From NCBI RefSeq assembly GCF_000312305.1, contig NZ_HE999447.1:150442-214441 (forward strand): DNA of 64,000 nt, read 5' to 3'. The notes under the pieces were generated by a model. The model saw only the letters and a list, made by a program, of their open reading frames with translations. It was not told the DNA's origin and made no database searches. Shown one piece after another: positions 45,765 through 56,109 of the stretch (its first letter is position 1; each line of letters starts with the position of its first letter). The position numbers and the translations under genes were made by a program. The DNA is from Prevotella conceptionensis 9403948 (GTDB lineage Bacteria; Bacteroidota; Bacteroidia; Bacteroidales; Bacteroidaceae).

Positions 45765-47546
45765 TTAGTCGAGTTTCAGCACGGCCAAGAAAGCCTTTTG
45801 CGGAACTTCCACGTTTCCAATCTGCTTCATACGTTTCTTTCCTTTCTTCTGTTTCTCAAGTAGCTTACGCTTTCTACTAACGTCGCCTCCATAACATTTG
45901 GCCGTTACGTCTTTTCTTAGGCACTTCACCGTTTCGCGTGCTACAATCTTCGCACCGATGGCGGCCTGTATGGCGATGTCGAATTGCTGTCTGGGTATAA
46001 GTTCTTTCAGCTTTTCGCACATTCGACGACCAAAGGTCGTGGCATTGTCGAAGTGGGTAAGCGTAGACAAGGCATCAACGGCCTCGCCGTTCAACAAGAT
46101 GTCGAGTTTCACCAATCGCGAAGGCCTAAAACAATCGACATGGTAGTCGAACGAGGCGTAACCCTTGGAAATAGACTTCAACTTATCGTAGAAGTCGATA
46201 ACGATTTCGCCCAAAGGCAGCATGAAATGCAGTTCAACGCGATTGCCGCTAACATATTCTTGGTTGATAAGTTCGCCTCGCTTATCCATGCAAAGTTTCA
46301 TTATCGGCCCAATATAGTTAACGTTGGTAATGATAGACGCCCTGATGTAGGGTTCTTCTATATGGTCTATCATCGTTGGGTCGGGCAATCCCGAAGGGTT
46401 ATGCACCTCGCGTTCGTTGCCCATCTTATCGTACACCATGTACGAAACGTTGGGCACCGTGGTGATGACATCCATGTTAAACTCGCGGTCTAGTCGCTCT
46501 TGTATAATCTCCATGTGCAGCAATCCCAAGAAACCGCACCTAAAACCAAAGCCCAAAGCCACCGACGATTCAGGCGAGAACGTCAGCGAGGCATCGTTCA
46601 GTTGCAGTTTTTCGAGCGATGCACGCAGGTTTTCGTATTCGGAAGGCTCAATGGGATAGACACCTGCAAACACCATTGGCTTTACTTCTTGAAAGCCTTC
46701 TATGGCCTGTTGGCATGCTTTGTCGCGATGGGTAATGGTATCTCCCACCTTCACTTCCTTGGCATCTTTTATTCCGCTGATGATGTAGCCCACCTCACCG
46801 GTATGCAACTCTTGCTTGGGCACCATATCCATTTTAAGCACGCCCACTTCATCGGCCGCATACTCCATGCCTGTATTGAAAAACTTCACGTTGTCGCCTT
46901 TGCGTATAACGCCATTCAACACCTTGAAGTAGGCTATAATTCCACGGAAGGAATTAAACACCGAGTCGAAGATAAGCGCCTGCAAAGGAGCATTATCGTC
47001 GCCTGTGGGATGTGGCACCCTTTGCACAACGGCTTGAAGGATGTCTTCAACGCCCTCGCCCGTCTTACCCGATGCGCGTATGATGTCGGCCTTATCGCAA
47101 CCCAGCAGTTCAACAATCTCGTCTTCAACTTCTTCTGGCATGGCGCTGGGCATGTCCACCTTGTTGATGATGGGAATAATCTCCAAATTGTGTTCGATGG
47201 CCATATAGAGGTTCGAGATGGTTTGCGCTTGTACGCCTTGTGTTGCGTCTACAACGAGCAACGCCCCTTCGCAGGCGGCGATACTGCGTGAAACCTCATA
47301 AGAAAAATCCACGTGTCCCGGGGTGTCGATGAGGTTAAGCACATAGTTTTGTCCCTCGTGCTGGTATCCCATCTGTATGGCGTGGCTCTTAATGGTTATG
47401 CCGCGCTCTTTTTCCAAGTCCATATCGTCGAGCATTTGCCCGCCTGTAACTTGAATAGTTTTGGTAAATTCCAGCATACGGTCGGCCAAAGTAGACTTTC
47501 CGTGGTCAATGTGTGCGATGATGCAGAAGTTTCTTATATGGTTCAT
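45765..47546 (-). CDS. lepA: Elongation factor 4 (LepA)
   Basis: LepA is a ribosome-bound translational GTPase implicated in initiation or back-translocation under stress. The 593-residue protein has intact GTPase motifs: AHIDHGKST, the switch [23 protein letters not shown] with the catalytic His, and NKVD. It ends with the LepA-specific C-terminal domain ([33 protein letters not shown]). All features and the length are canonical, in contrast to the EF-G paralog at the end of the window. A -7 box lies 30 bases upstream of its start. Confidence 0.97.
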   Translation of the reverse strand: MNHIRNFCIIAHIDHGKSTLADRMLEFTKTIQVTGGQMLDDMDLEKERGITIKSHAIQMGYQHEGQNYVLNLIDTPGHVDFSYEVSRSIAACEGALLVVDATQGVQAQTISNLYMAIEHNLEIIPIINKVDMPSAMPEEVEDEIVELLGCDKADIIRASGKTGEGVEDILQAVVQRVPHPTGDDNAPLQALIFDSVFNSFRGIIAYFKVLNGVIRKGDNVKFFNTGMEYAADEVGVLKMDMVPKQELHTGEVGYIISGIKDAKEVKVGDTITHRDKACQQAIEGFQEVKPMVFAGVYPIEPSEYENLRASLEKLQLNDASLTFSPESSVALGFGFRCGFLGLLHMEIIQERLDREFNMDVITTVPNVSYMVYDKMGNEREVHNPSGLPDPTMIDHIEEPYIRASIITNVNYIGPIMKLCMDKRGELINQEYVSGNRVELHFMLPLGEIVIDFYDKLKSISKGYASFDYHVDCFRPSRLVKLDILLNGEAVDALSTLTHFDNATTFGRRMCEKLKELIPRQQFDIAIQAAIGAKIVARETVKCLRKDVTAKCYGGDVSRKRKLLEKQKKGKKRMKQIGNVEVPQKAFLAVLKLD

Positions 47547-47575
47547 TCTTGGAAAAGAAGATTTATTTTTAACGG

Positions 47576-47583
47576 CAAAGTTA
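47576..47583 (-). promoter_or_regulatory. -7 promoter box of lepA
   Basis: TAACTTTG on the minus strand, 29 bases before the lepA start. It is divergent from the box at 47638. Confidence 0.65.
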
Positions 47584-47637
47584 AGTATTTTAATTGGGAT
47601 TTTATTGCTTACGCCTATAATTTTGGCAAATAATAGC

Positions 47638-47645
47638 TACCTTTG
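47638..47645 (+). promoter_or_regulatory. -7 promoter box of the lipoprotein gene
   Basis: TACCTTTG lies 18 bases before the start codon at 47664. No -33 box at standard spacing is evident. Confidence 0.6.
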
Positions 47646-47663
47646 TACTAAAATAAAGAAACG

Positions 47664-48056
47664 ATGAGAAAGATATACATCTTATTATTGGGTGCGGCGA
47701 TGCTTACCGCATGCCACGAAAGCTTAGAAAAACGGGCAGAAAGAGAGGCTAAAGAGTACACGGCTAAGTATTGTCCCACGCCCGTAACCAACTATACGCG
47801 CACAGACAGCGTGGTGTTTTACCCCGAAACAAAGACCTATCACTATTATTGTTCGTTTGTAGACAAGATGGACGATGCCGCCATCATCGACAAGAACAGG
47901 CAGTATATAGACGACATGCTGCTTAAATCTATTATCGAATCAACGAGTTTGAAACCATATAAAGAGGCAGGTTTTACCTTTGCCTACACCTGCCATTCGG
48001 ATAAAGAGCCACAAAAGGTGCTGTTTGAAACGAAGTATACCAAGAAAAGGTATTAA
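47664..48056 (+). CDS. Hypothetical lipoprotein
   Basis: This 130-residue protein has a lipoprotein signal (MRKIYILLLGAAMLTAC, Cys17). The mature part is acidic and charged near the start (EKRAEREAKEYTAKY) and then beta-rich (VVFYPETKTYHYYCSFVD, GFTFAYTCHS). Two further cysteine-containing stretches could form a disulfide. I do not recognise the family and suggest no function. It is monocistronic between a -7 box and a strong terminator. Confidence 0.75.
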   Translation: MRKIYILLLGAAMLTACHESLEKRAEREAKEYTAKYCPTPVTNYTRTDSVVFYPETKTYHYYCSFVDKMDDAAIIDKNRQYIDDMLLKSIIESTSLKPYKEAGFTFAYTCHSDKEPQKVLFETKYTKKRY

Positions 48057-48061
48057 CTAAC

Positions 48062-48098
48062 AGTTGGGCCAACAAGCACTTATCTTGTTGGCCCAATT
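48062..48098 (+). terminator. Terminator after the lipoprotein gene
   Basis: TTGGGCCAACAAG (48064-48076) pairs perfectly with CTTGTTGGCCCAA (48084-48096). No long T-run follows. Confidence 0.8.
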
Positions 48099-48203
48099 GC
48101 TTACCTGCTGTGCAAGGTGTGGGTATCTTTGCAATACAATAAAATATCTTTGATGGTGTTTTGTCTTATTTTTATCCATGAAACAAGGGTGAAACACAGC
48201 TGG

Positions 48204-49001
48204 TTAATCATTATTCAAGGCCGAAAGCAATATCTTTTCGGCATTCTCCACGCGTTCGCTTGTTGGGCTGTCAATGTGGTCGAGCGTATAGTTCAGACCC
48301 AATTTCTGCCATTTGTAGGCTCCCATCGAATGATAAGGCAACACCTCTATGCGCTTTACGTTGTGCAAGGTCTTGATAAAGTCGCGCAGACCATATAGAT
48401 AATCGTCGTTGTCGGTGATGCTAGGAACAAGCACGTGGCGTATCCACACGGGTGTTTGGATTTGCGAAAGGTAGCTGGCGCAATCCAACACGTTGGTGTT
48501 GTCCCACCCTGTTAGCTTTTTATGCTCTTGGTTATCTATGTGTTTGAGGTCGAGCAGCACCAGATCGGTGAGGCTCATCAGCTTAGTAAACTTAGAGAAA
48601 AAGGGTTCTTGGCGTGTAAAAGGCTGTGCAGCCGTGTCAAGACAAGTGTTTATGCCTAGTGCTTTTGCCTTTTCGAAGAGTTCGAGCATAAAGTCTATTT
48701 GCAGCAGAGCCTCTCCCCCGCTCACCGTTATGCCGCCTTCCTTACCCCAATAGGGGCGAAAGCGTAACGCCTGCTGCAAAAGTTCGTCGGCCGAACGCAT
48801 GTCGGTAGATTTCATTGCCCACGTGTCGGGATTGTGACAATAACGGCAACGCATCTTGCATCCACTTAAAAAGATGATGAAACGAATGCCTGGCCCATCT
48901 ACCGAACCAAACGATTCGATGGAATGGACGTAAGCTTTACGTGGCATGGCCTCGCTGCTTGCGTTCGTGTTGACAGGAAGAAACGTGTTATTGTTATCCA
49001 T
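48204..49001 (-). CDS. pflA: Pyruvate formate-lyase activating enzyme
   Basis: PflA is a radical-SAM enzyme that installs the glycyl radical on PflB under anaerobic conditions. This 265-residue protein has the C-x3-C-x2-C cluster motif GCKMRCRYCHNPD (Cys48, 52, 55). SAM-binding features follow (GITVSGGEALLQIDF, LDTAAQPF, LDLKHID). The N-terminus (SIESFGSVDGPGIRFIIFLSG) is typical. It is downstream of pflB on the same strand, with a hairpin between them that may reduce its expression. Confidence 0.95.
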   Translation of the reverse strand: MDNNNTFLPVNTNASSEAMPRKAYVHSIESFGSVDGPGIRFIIFLSGCKMRCRYCHNPDTWAMKSTDMRSADELLQQALRFRPYWGKEGGITVSGGEALLQIDFMLELFEKAKALGINTCLDTAAQPFTRQEPFFSKFTKLMSLTDLVLLDLKHIDNQEHKKLTGWDNTNVLDCASYLSQIQTPVWIRHVLVPSITDNDDYLYGLRDFIKTLHNVKRIEVLPYHSMGAYKWQKLGLNYTLDHIDSPTSERVENAEKILLSALNND

Positions 49002-49088
49002 TATTTATTCTGCCGGGCATTATATAGCCCTCTTTATTGTTGTTCGCTAAGTGCTGATGTGATAAAATGGTGAACGGCGTTAGAAGAA

Positions 49089-49119
49089 AGTCCCTCCACG
49101 AAACAGCGCGGAGGGACTT
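49089..49119 (-). terminator. Hairpin between pflB and pflA
   Basis: AAGTCCCTCC (49089-49098) pairs with GGAGGGACTT (49110-49119). On the minus strand it follows the pflB stop and precedes a CTTTCTTCT stretch. It is likely a terminator with partial read-through, giving less activase than lyase. Confidence 0.75.
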
Positions 49120-49147
49120 ATATATATGGCTGTAATGCCAAGTCTTT

Positions 49148-51397
49148 TTATGCCAGTTTGCTGTGAGCCTGACGTGCAATAACGTCGAGTTGCTGCTCTT
49201 TGGTCAAGTCGATGAACTTAACGGCATATCCACTTACACGGATGGTGAAGTTGGCATACTCTTCTTTCTCAGGATGTTCCATGCAATCGATGAGTTTCTC
49301 AACGCCAAACACGTTCACATTAAGATGGTGTGCGCCTTGGTCGAAGTAGCCGTCCATCACGCCAACAAGCGTATTTACGCGCTCCTCTTCATTGTGACCG
49401 AGTGTGCTGGGGGCGATAGTCTGCGTATTAGAGATACCATCGAGTGCATATTCGTACGGAAGTTTGGCCACCGAATTAAGCGATGCCAGCAATCCGTTCT
49501 TCTCTGCGCCATACGAAGGATTAGCACCTGGTGCCAAAGGAGCACCCTCGGGGCGGCCGTCGGGCATGTTGCTGGTGAACTTACCATAAACAACGTTCGA
49601 AGTAATGGTAAGGATACTAGTGGTGGGTTCTGAGTTGCGATAGGTTTGGTGCTTACGAATCATATTCATGAACGTCTTCAACAGCCACACGGCGATGTCG
49701 TCGGCACGGTCGTCGTCGTTACCATAGCGTGGGAAATCGCCCACCGTTTCGAACTTAACAGGGAAGCCTGTGTCATCGCGAACGATGTTAACCTTGGCGT
49801 ATTTGATGGCGCAAATGGAGTCGACCACATGACTAAAGCCTGCAATACCTGTTGCGAATGTGCGGCGAACATCTGTATCTATCAATGCCAATTCTGCTGC
49901 CTCGTAGAAGTATTTATCGTGCATGTAGTGGATAAGGTTAAGTGTGTTGACATAAACGCCAACCAACCATTCCATCATATCCATAAATCGGGGCATGAAT
50001 TCTTCGTAAGTTACCACGTCGCCAAGTATCGGACGGAGCACAGGACCGCATTGTTCGCGGGTTTTAGAGTCGACACCGCCGCTGATAGCGTAGGTTAGAC
50101 ACTTGGCCAAGTTGGCACGAGCGCCAAAGAACTGCATCTCCTTACCCGTCTGTGTGGCCGAAACGCAACAACAGATGGAATAATCGTCGCCCCAAATAGG
50201 CCGCATAACGTCGTCGTTCTCGTATTGAATGGAGCTTGTTTTCACCGAAATTCTCGATGCATAACGCTTAAAGCCTTCGGGTAAGCGCGAACAATAGAGC
50301 ACCGTGAGGTTGGGTTCGGGCGATGGTCCCATGTTTTCGAGGGTATGAAGGAAACGGAAATCGCTCTTCGTAACCATCGAACGGCCGTCTTGTCCCATAC
50401 CAGCCACTTCGAGCGTTGCCCAAACGGGGTCGCCAGAGAAAAGCTGATTGTAAGCAGGAATACGGGCAAACTTCACCATACGGAACTTCATCACAAGGTG
50501 ATCGATTAGTTCTTGCGCCTCGGCCTCGGTGAGTGTGCCTTCGTTAAAGTCTCTTTGGATATATATATCGAGGAAAGTGGAGATGCGTCCAACAGACATT
50601 GCCGCACCATTTTGCGTTTTAATGGCACCAAGATAGCCAAAGTAAAGCCATTGCACGGCCTCGCGAGCGTTGTTGGCAGGTTTAGAAATGTCGTAACCGT
50701 AAATCTCGGCCATTTCTTTCAATTCTTTCAATGCCTTAATTTGCATTGAAATCTCTTCGCGCAAACGTATGATATCCTCGGTCATAACGCCGCAACCACA
50801 GTTGCGTTTGTCTTTCTCCTTCTCGTCGATAAGGAAGTCTACACCATAAAGCGCAACACGACGATAGTCGCCAACGATACGCCCACGACCATAAGTGTCG
50901 GGTAAACCCGTAAGAATGTGATTGTGGCGAACGAGTTTCATCTCGTCTGTATAAGCATCAAAAACGCCGTCGTTGTGTGTTTTACAGTACTTCGTGAATA
51001 TCTCGTGCAGTTTTTCAGATGGTTTATAGCCATAAGTGGTGCAAGCCTGCTCGGCCATGTGGATGCCGCCATAAGGCATAAAGGCACGCTTGAGGGGCTT
51101 GTCGGTTTGTATGCCTACAACCTTTTCGAGGCTTTTAGTGTTCTCGCCGATGTAGCCTGGGCCGTAAGCCGTCATCCCAGACACCACTTCGGTCTCCATA
51201 TCCAAGACGCCTCCCTTGGCGCGTTCTTCTTTTTGAAGGGCTTGGAGCATATCCCAAAGCTTATTGGTGGCGTCAGTTGGTTCGGCCAGAAAACTCTCGT
51301 CGCCATCGTAAGCGGTGTAGTTGTTCTGTATGAATTCACGCATGTTGACTTCATCAAGCCATTTCTTGCCTGTGAAGCCTCTCCATTCTTGTCTCAT
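49148..51397 (-). CDS. pflB: Formate C-acetyltransferase (pyruvate formate-lyase)
   Basis: PflB splits pyruvate and CoA into acetyl-CoA and formate in anaerobic metabolism. The 749-residue protein has the thiyl active site in [20 protein letters not shown] (canonical ACCVS-type pair), [16 protein letters not shown] near the N-terminus, and the glycyl-radical loop RVSGYAV with the radical Gly at about 723. All catalytic features are intact. A -7 box lies about 85 bases upstream, and the 470-bp upstream gap is unusually long for this window. pflA follows; no focA transporter is present. Confidence 0.96.
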   Translation of the reverse strand: MRQEWRGFTGKKWLDEVNMREFIQNNYTAYDGDESFLAEPTDATNKLWDMLQALQKEERAKGGVLDMETEVVSGMTAYGPGYIGENTKSLEKVVGIQTDKPLKRAFMPYGGIHMAEQACTTYGYKPSEKLHEIFTKYCKTHNDGVFDAYTDEMKLVRHNHILTGLPDTYGRGRIVGDYRRVALYGVDFLIDEKEKDKRNCGCGVMTEDIIRLREEISMQIKALKELKEMAEIYGYDISKPANNAREAVQWLYFGYLGAIKTQNGAAMSVGRISTFLDIYIQRDFNEGTLTEAEAQELIDHLVMKFRMVKFARIPAYNQLFSGDPVWATLEVAGMGQDGRSMVTKSDFRFLHTLENMGPSPEPNLTVLYCSRLPEGFKRYASRISVKTSSIQYENDDVMRPIWGDDYSICCCVSATQTGKEMQFFGARANLAKCLTYAISGGVDSKTREQCGPVLRPILGDVVTYEEFMPRFMDMMEWLVGVYVNTLNLIHYMHDKYFYEAAELALIDTDVRRTFATGIAGFSHVVDSICAIKYAKVNIVRDDTGFPVKFETVGDFPRYGNDDDRADDIAVWLLKTFMNMIRKHQTYRNSEPTTSILTITSNVVYGKFTSNMPDGRPEGAPLAPGANPSYGAEKNGLLASLNSVAKLPYEYALDGISNTQTIAPSTLGHNEEERVNTLVGVMDGYFDQGAHHLNVNVFGVEKLIDCMEHPEKEEYANFTIRVSGYAVKFIDLTKEQQLDVIARQAHSKLA

Positions 51398-51480
51398 TTT
51401 TGTTCAATGTTTGTTTGACATAATGTGCCGTAACGCACAAAAACATAGCTGAATATCTGCTCAATAGCTGATTTCGGATG

Positions 51481-51488
51481 CAAAGTTA
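51481..51488 (-). promoter_or_regulatory. -7 promoter box of pflB
   Basis: TAACTTTG on the minus strand, 83 bases before the pflB start. A TTTG (51508-51505) lies 16 bases upstream, closer than the usual 20. Confidence 0.55.
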
Positions 51489-51558
51489 CATCGAAAAACA
51501 GTACCAAACAATACTAATTTATGGGTATTTTGCATTAATTACAAAACAAAGAGTGCGT

Positions 51559-51768
51559 GCCTATCTCCCTATCAGCCAATAAGTAAAGAACAAAATAACA
51601 CCAAAAAGAACATTTACCCGAACGCTTTATGCGAAAACATCATAAACTGATGGACAAAAGTAAGCACATATAACGTAAGAGCAAAAAAAGAGATAGGCAG
51701 CGAAATGAACGTAATTGACGATACGACAGGAAGGAACAAACGGTTAAAATAGCAAAAAGGAGATAGGC
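51559..51768. repeat. Three copies of GGAGATAGGC upstream of pflB
   Basis: GCCTATCTCC (51559-51568, inverted), GAGATAGGC (51690-51698) and GGAGATAGGC (51759-51768) lie in the gap between the amylase and pflB genes. The last two are preceded by AGCAAAAA, making direct repeats of about 18 bases. They could be binding sites for a pfl regulator or vestiges of duplication. Nothing else is seen in this gap. Confidence 0.4.
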
Positions 51769-51775
51769 TGGTAGC

Positions 51776-51810
51776 CAAACGAAACCAAACTAACAATTGG
51801 GTTTCGTTTG
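51776..51810 (-). terminator. Hairpin after the amylase fusion gene
   Basis: CAAACGAAACC (51776-51786) pairs perfectly with GGTTTCGTTTG (51800-51810). There is no clear T-run on the minus strand. It lies 57 bases after the stop. Confidence 0.6.
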
Positions 51811-51866
51811 ACAACCAACCTAATATGGTATAAGCACAGCCCTAAGCCGCTGCCGACGGATGTGGC

Positions 51867-54017
51867 CTACACCAACTTGAAACGAACGCGGAAAGTACGT
51901 GTCGTTTCGTCCCAATTGGTACCCAATAGCACGAATTTGCCAATCTGCCCCGTAGAACGCACGTGCTTGCCTATGCAGGGACAAGCATCGAAATCGCCTA
52001 TTCTAACAATACGCACCATGTTTGAATAGTCGTCGGGCACGCGCGACAGGTCGATACCTTCGGGTAAGTCGTACCTATCTACAAGTTCGTAGGTAACCGG
52101 GAGGTCCTCTTCTATCAGCTCGTTCATGCGCCGTTCTATCTCCTTTTCGTCTTGTCGCGTAGGTTTTCTATCAAGCGTATAGCTTATCTTGCTCTTCTTC
52201 CGCTCTACGTGCGCATTGGTTGAACGTCCGCAATCGAACATTCTAATCATCACTTGGTTAAGTAGATGTTCGGCCGTATGCGCAGGTGGGAACTCGTCCT
52301 TATTGTGCGTGCACAGCAATAGTTCGTCGTCTTTCATCTTAGTGTTAAACTTAAAAATTCTTCCGTTAAATGGAGCGAGTGTCATTGAGATGTTTCCATC
52401 GCGGCCGAGGTTCTCAATGGTTGTTTCGCCAGTGAGCAAATCTATCGCGCCAAAGTGTCCTTCGGGCAGTTGCAGATAATCAAACGCGTGCCCAGGGATA
52501 TTTACTTGCACGCTATTGCTTTCGCCAGAGAAGTTAACCACCACCAAAAGCAATTCGTCTTGCCATTTTCTTAGGAAGGCAAAATGCCGTGCTGGATTGA
52601 AATGGTCTGACTGCGGATTAACGTACATCAGGTCGAAGAAAAGACCTTTACCAATAGCCGACTCACCACGCGCAATGCGAAGGATGTGCTGATACTGGGC
52701 ATAAATCTCGTTTTCTTGTGCAGAAAGCTTTTCGCGGTCGAAGTAACCACGATAAAGAGAGCCAACCGTCCAATAGTCGAAGATGGTTGTGCGCCCATCT
52801 ATACCGCTAAACCCTTCGTTGTCCATGCCTGGTTCGCCAAACTCTTGGCCTGCATATATCAGCATGGGGTTGCGTTGCATCAAGGCCGACACGATAAGGG
52901 CAGGTATCGCCCGCTGGGCATCGCCGCAGAAAAAGGGACTTGCAATGCGCTGTTCGTCGTGGTTTTCAAGGAAGTAAAGCATGTGCTTACCAATATCGTC
53001 GAGCGATTGCCACTGATAAGTGATGGCTGCCGCATGGCTTTCTTGGCGCACAATGCTCTTCATACAATCGTACATACCCACCTTATCATAAAGGTAATCA
53101 AAGCCCGACTGCACATAAGCGCGGTATTGGTAGGGGTCGTAAACTTCGCCAATGACGATAGTTTGCGGATAATTTTCCTTTAATATGCCCGTGGCGTATT
53201 GCCAAAAGGCTGTTGGAACCATTTCAACCATGTCGCAACGGAAACCATCCACGCCCGCATCTGCCCAAAACAAAAGAATGTCTACCATCTTTTTCCAAGT
53301 GTTGGGCACAGGAACAAAATGCTCGCTACGCCCAGCAGCATTGCAATAGTCTACACCATAGTTCAGCTTAATGGTTTCGTACCAGTCGTTAATGCCAGGG
53401 TGATTGTCGAAACGATCGTTGCCTGTGGCCTTTGCAGGCTGTTCATGATAGGTGTTTCCTGCGCTATCGGTAAGCGAAATGGAGGGTCCGAACGGCTTTC
53501 CCCAACAATAATAAAAGTTATTGTTAGTGGAAAAATGCAGGCTGGTATCGTCGTTTTCACCTAAGTCGGCCACGCCATTCGGCCTGCAAACCGACTTATA
53601 TTCTCGTGCAACATGGTTGGGTACAAAATCAACGATTACCTTCATGCCGCACTTGTGCACCCTTTGCACCAATGCCTTGAACTCTTCTAACCGATGTTCA
53701 ACGTCTACGGCCAAGTCGGGCGAGACGTCGTAGTAGTCGGTAATGGCGTAAGGCGAGCCGGCCTTACCCTTCACTATAACACTGTGTTGCGTGGGAATGC
53801 CGTACTCAGAATAGTCTGTTTGCGATGCGTGACGGATAATTCCCGTAAACCAAATGTGGCTAATGCCCAACTTGCGGATGCGTTGCAGGGCTTGTTCGTC
53901 GAAGTCGTTCATCTTCCCACAGCCATTTTCGGCAATCGTTCCCCACCTTTTGTTAGTGAGGTTGCGATTGCCGAAAAGCCGTGGAAACACCTGATATATG
54001 ATAATCTTGTTGTTCAC
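51867..54017 (-). CDS. GH13 alpha-amylase fused to an alanyl-tRNA-editing (AlaX-like) domain
   Basis: The 716-residue frame has two unrelated parts. Residues 1 to about 560 are a GH13 glucanohydrolase: VDFVPNHVAREY, DGFRCDMVEMV (nucleophile Asp), VIGEVYD (acid/base Glu), ENHDEQR (third Asp), then a beta-domain ending FNGRIFKFNTK. It lacks a signal peptide, so it is probably cytosolic and acts on glycogen or maltodextrins. Residues 561-716 begin MKDDELLLCTHNKDEFPPAH and resemble a freestanding AlaX-type deacylase, with HTAEH (His580, His584) and CPCIGKH (Cys/His) zinc motifs. The Met at the junction was probably once a separate start. The GTG start at 54017 is the only reasonable one. fabD is 53 bases upstream. 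Confidence 0.8.
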   Translation of the reverse strand: MNNKIIIYQVFPRLFGNRNLTNKRWGTIAENGCGKMNDFDEQALQRIRKLGISHIWFTGIIRHASQTDYSEYGIPTQHSVIVKGKAGSPYAITDYYDVSPDLAVDVEHRLEEFKALVQRVHKCGMKVIVDFVPNHVAREYKSVCRPNGVADLGENDDTSLHFSTNNNFYYCWGKPFGPSISLTDSAGNTYHEQPAKATGNDRFDNHPGINDWYETIKLNYGVDYCNAAGRSEHFVPVPNTWKKMVDILLFWADAGVDGFRCDMVEMVPTAFWQYATGILKENYPQTIVIGEVYDPYQYRAYVQSGFDYLYDKVGMYDCMKSIVRQESHAAAITYQWQSLDDIGKHMLYFLENHDEQRIASPFFCGDAQRAIPALIVSALMQRNPMLIYAGQEFGEPGMDNEGFSGIDGRTTIFDYWTVGSLYRGYFDREKLSAQENEIYAQYQHILRIARGESAIGKGLFFDLMYVNPQSDHFNPARHFAFLRKWQDELLLVVVNFSGESNSVQVNIPGHAFDYLQLPEGHFGAIDLLTGETTIENLGRDGNISMTLAPFNGRIFKFNTKMKDDELLLCTHNKDEFPPAHTAEHLLNQVMIRMFDCGRSTNAHVERKKSKISYTLDRKPTRQDEKEIERRMNELIEEDLPVTYELVDRYDLPEGIDLSRVPDDYSNMVRIVRIGDFDACPCIGKHVRSTGQIGKFVLLGTNWDETTRTFRVRFKLV

Positions 54018-54070
54018 GATGGTGTGTTTATTCCAAAGGTGGTGCGCAGAAAGGCGCTCCCAAGTAATGA

Positions 54071-54958
54071 TTATTCTATGCCGTGTGCAGCAACAGCCTT
54101 GTCTATGCGACCAATCATGCCCTGCAAGGCCTTACCTGGACCGCATTCGGTGAAGTCGTTGGCACCGTCTTTTATCATGTTTTGCACGCTAGAAGTCCAT
54201 CTTACCGAGCTGGTAAGCTGTGCTATGAGGTTCTTCTTAATCTCTTCGGGTGCAGTGTGAGCCAGTCCGTCAACGTTTTGGTAAACGGGACACTTTGGTT
54301 CAGCAAACGTAGTGTTCTCAATGGCAGTCTGCAATTCGTCTTTTGCTGGCTGCATCAAGGGCGAATGGAAGGCTCCCCCCACCTTCAAGGGCAACGCACG
54401 TTTTGCACCAGCCTCTTTAAGCAGTTCGCAAGCTTGGTTTACGGCACCAATATTACCGGAAATAACAAGCTGTCCGGGACAGTTGTAGTTGGCAGCAACC
54501 ACCACGTTGCCCGTTGTGCTTACCTGTTGGCAAACCTTTTCCACCGTTTCATCGTCCAAACCAACGATGGCGGCCATTGTTCCGGGAGCCACTTCGCAAG
54601 CCTTTTGCATGGCCATTGCACGGGCATAAACCAAGCGTAAGCCATCTTCAAAGCTCAACGCGCCTGCTGCTACGAGTGCAGAAAACTCGCCCAAGCTATG
54701 TCCGGCAACCATTGATGGGGTAAATTCGTCGCCCAAACAAAGGGCCGAAATAACGCTGTGCAAGAACACAGCAGGCTGAGTTATCTTTGTTTCTTTAAGT
54801 TGCTCATCAGTTCCGTTGAACATTATGTCCGTGATACTATAACCAAGGATTTCGTTGGCCTTATCAAACAGTTCCTTTGCCAAAGGCTTTGAGTCGTACA
54901 GGTCTTTACCCATACCCGCAAATTGTGCTCCCTGACCAGGGAAAACGTATGCTTTCAT
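54071..54958 (-). CDS. fabD: Malonyl-CoA:ACP transacylase
   Basis: FabD loads malonate onto acyl carrier protein for fatty acid synthesis. The 295-residue protein has VFPGQGAQFAGMGKDL, GHSLGEFSALVAAG (nucleophile Ser), GGAFHSPLMQPA (catalytic His) and the C-terminal TECGPGKALQGM. Length and motifs are normal. It has a strong promoter and is followed 53 bases later by the GH13-AlaX gene, probably on the same transcript. Confidence 0.96.
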   Translation of the reverse strand: MKAYVFPGQGAQFAGMGKDLYDSKPLAKELFDKANEILGYSITDIMFNGTDEQLKETKITQPAVFLHSVISALCLGDEFTPSMVAGHSLGEFSALVAAGALSFEDGLRLVYARAMAMQKACEVAPGTMAAIVGLDDETVEKVCQQVSTTGNVVVAANYNCPGQLVISGNIGAVNQACELLKEAGAKRALPLKVGGAFHSPLMQPAKDELQTAIENTTFAEPKCPVYQNVDGLAHTAPEEIKKNLIAQLTSSVRWTSSVQNMIKDGANDFTECGPGKALQGMIGRIDKAVAAHGIE

Positions 54959-55000
54959 ACCGAATTTAATTTGTTGTTGTAATTGATTTTAACTATTATG

Positions 55001-55032
55001 CAAAATTAATACTTTTCTTCCAACTCTGCAAA
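55001..55032 (-). promoter_or_regulatory. Promoter of fabD
   Basis: On the minus strand TTTG (55032-55029) and TAATTTTG (55008-55001) are exactly 20 bases apart, 42 bases before the fabD start. Confidence 0.8.
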
Positions 55033-55315
55033 TAATCGCCGCCCTATACTTATTTGCTCACTGCAAATGCTGTACATTATTCCATTACACACATTTAACC
55101 ACAATCAGTTCATTAGAAAAAAACGCTTTGATTTTGCCAAAGGAAATACTGAACAGGCGCAAAGCGTCAACTCGCAAGTCGTATTCCAAATAATAAAGAA
55201 GGATGTTCATAACACGTTGCTTTTGAAAATCTGTAATGAACCGATTTCGGTTTAATAAAATGCAACCGAGCATATAGGGTTTCCAAACTCGTTGTCTTCT
55301 TGACAACAAAACACC
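55033..55315. other. Gene-free stretch between fabD and an orphan ORF
   Basis: The sequence is AT-rich. Short frames on both strands lack any recognisable domain. I see no RNA gene, repeat or terminator. Confidence 0.5.
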
Positions 55316-55942
55316 TTATACACCTGCAAGGTTTGGATTATCATTTAGTTCGCTTACGGCGATATTTTGAGGAACAAACTTTGCTCGATTATGAATCATG
55401 AAATTACCTGACTTACCATTATAGTTTACAGCAGCATCAGGAAATGCAACCAGATTGTTCTCTGGCTTAGGTGAAATTTCTCTTGTTCCATCGGGTAAGG
55501 TGTAATACCAATATACTTTCTGTCCTATTTTCTTTAGAATAGCATACACCTTATTCTTCCATGCCCTTTCTTCTTTGTCTACTATCTTATACGAATCGGC
55601 TATCCTGCCATGCTGCAAACAACCTTCTACATTTCTATCAGGTGCTGAACGTAAGAATTGCATTTGAGCTCGGCCTAGTTGGAAAAAGTGGTAATATCCG
55701 CTACGCATTTTGTAACACTTGCTCAATTCTCCCTTACTAATCATGTCAAGATTGACTATTGAGAAGATATCACTATCCAATCTCGTTACATCGGTAACTA
55801 AGCGCTCGTCTATACACGCTTCAAAAGAGGGCTTTACATCCAAAAAGTATATATTAGGATTAAAAACTCTCAAGGCCTTACAAAACATCTTTTCGTCTGT
55901 TGTTGTCATAAACAACTGACAATCTCTGACCTTTTCCATCAT
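55316..55942 (-). CDS. Hypothetical protein, possibly 5'-truncated, next to a transposase remnant
   Basis: I do not recognise this 208-residue frame. It is soluble, lacks a signal peptide, and has an aromatic-rich middle (KVYWYYTLPDGTREISPKP). It is more AT-rich than its neighbours. The frame is open for 39 codons upstream of the ATG, to a TAG at 56060-56062. Those codons (including GSDHCGFRHAPIGLCATKYE) contain no ATG or GTG, so an original 5' end may have been lost when the adjacent transposase/repeat element arrived. No promoter box is visible. It may be a genomic-island remnant. Confidence 0.5.
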   Translation of the reverse strand: MMEKVRDCQLFMTTTDEKMFCKALRVFNPNIYFLDVKPSFEACIDERLVTDVTRLDSDIFSIVNLDMISKGELSKCYKMRSGYYHFFQLGRAQMQFLRSAPDRNVEGCLQHGRIADSYKIVDKEERAWKNKVYAILKKIGQKVYWYYTLPDGTREISPKPENNLVAFPDAAVNYNGKSGNFMIHNRAKFVPQNIAVSELNDNPNLAGV

Positions 55943-56109
55943 TAATGGTGTTAATGGTTGGATAACTCCCTCATATTTAGTCGCACATAAACCAATGGGG
56001 GCATGTCGAAAACCACAGTGATCACTGCCCTCGGTAGAACAGCGGACACGATGTCGCTGCTATTGCACATTGTTTATCTCCTTATTGTCCAAAACTTTTT
56101 TACAATGAA

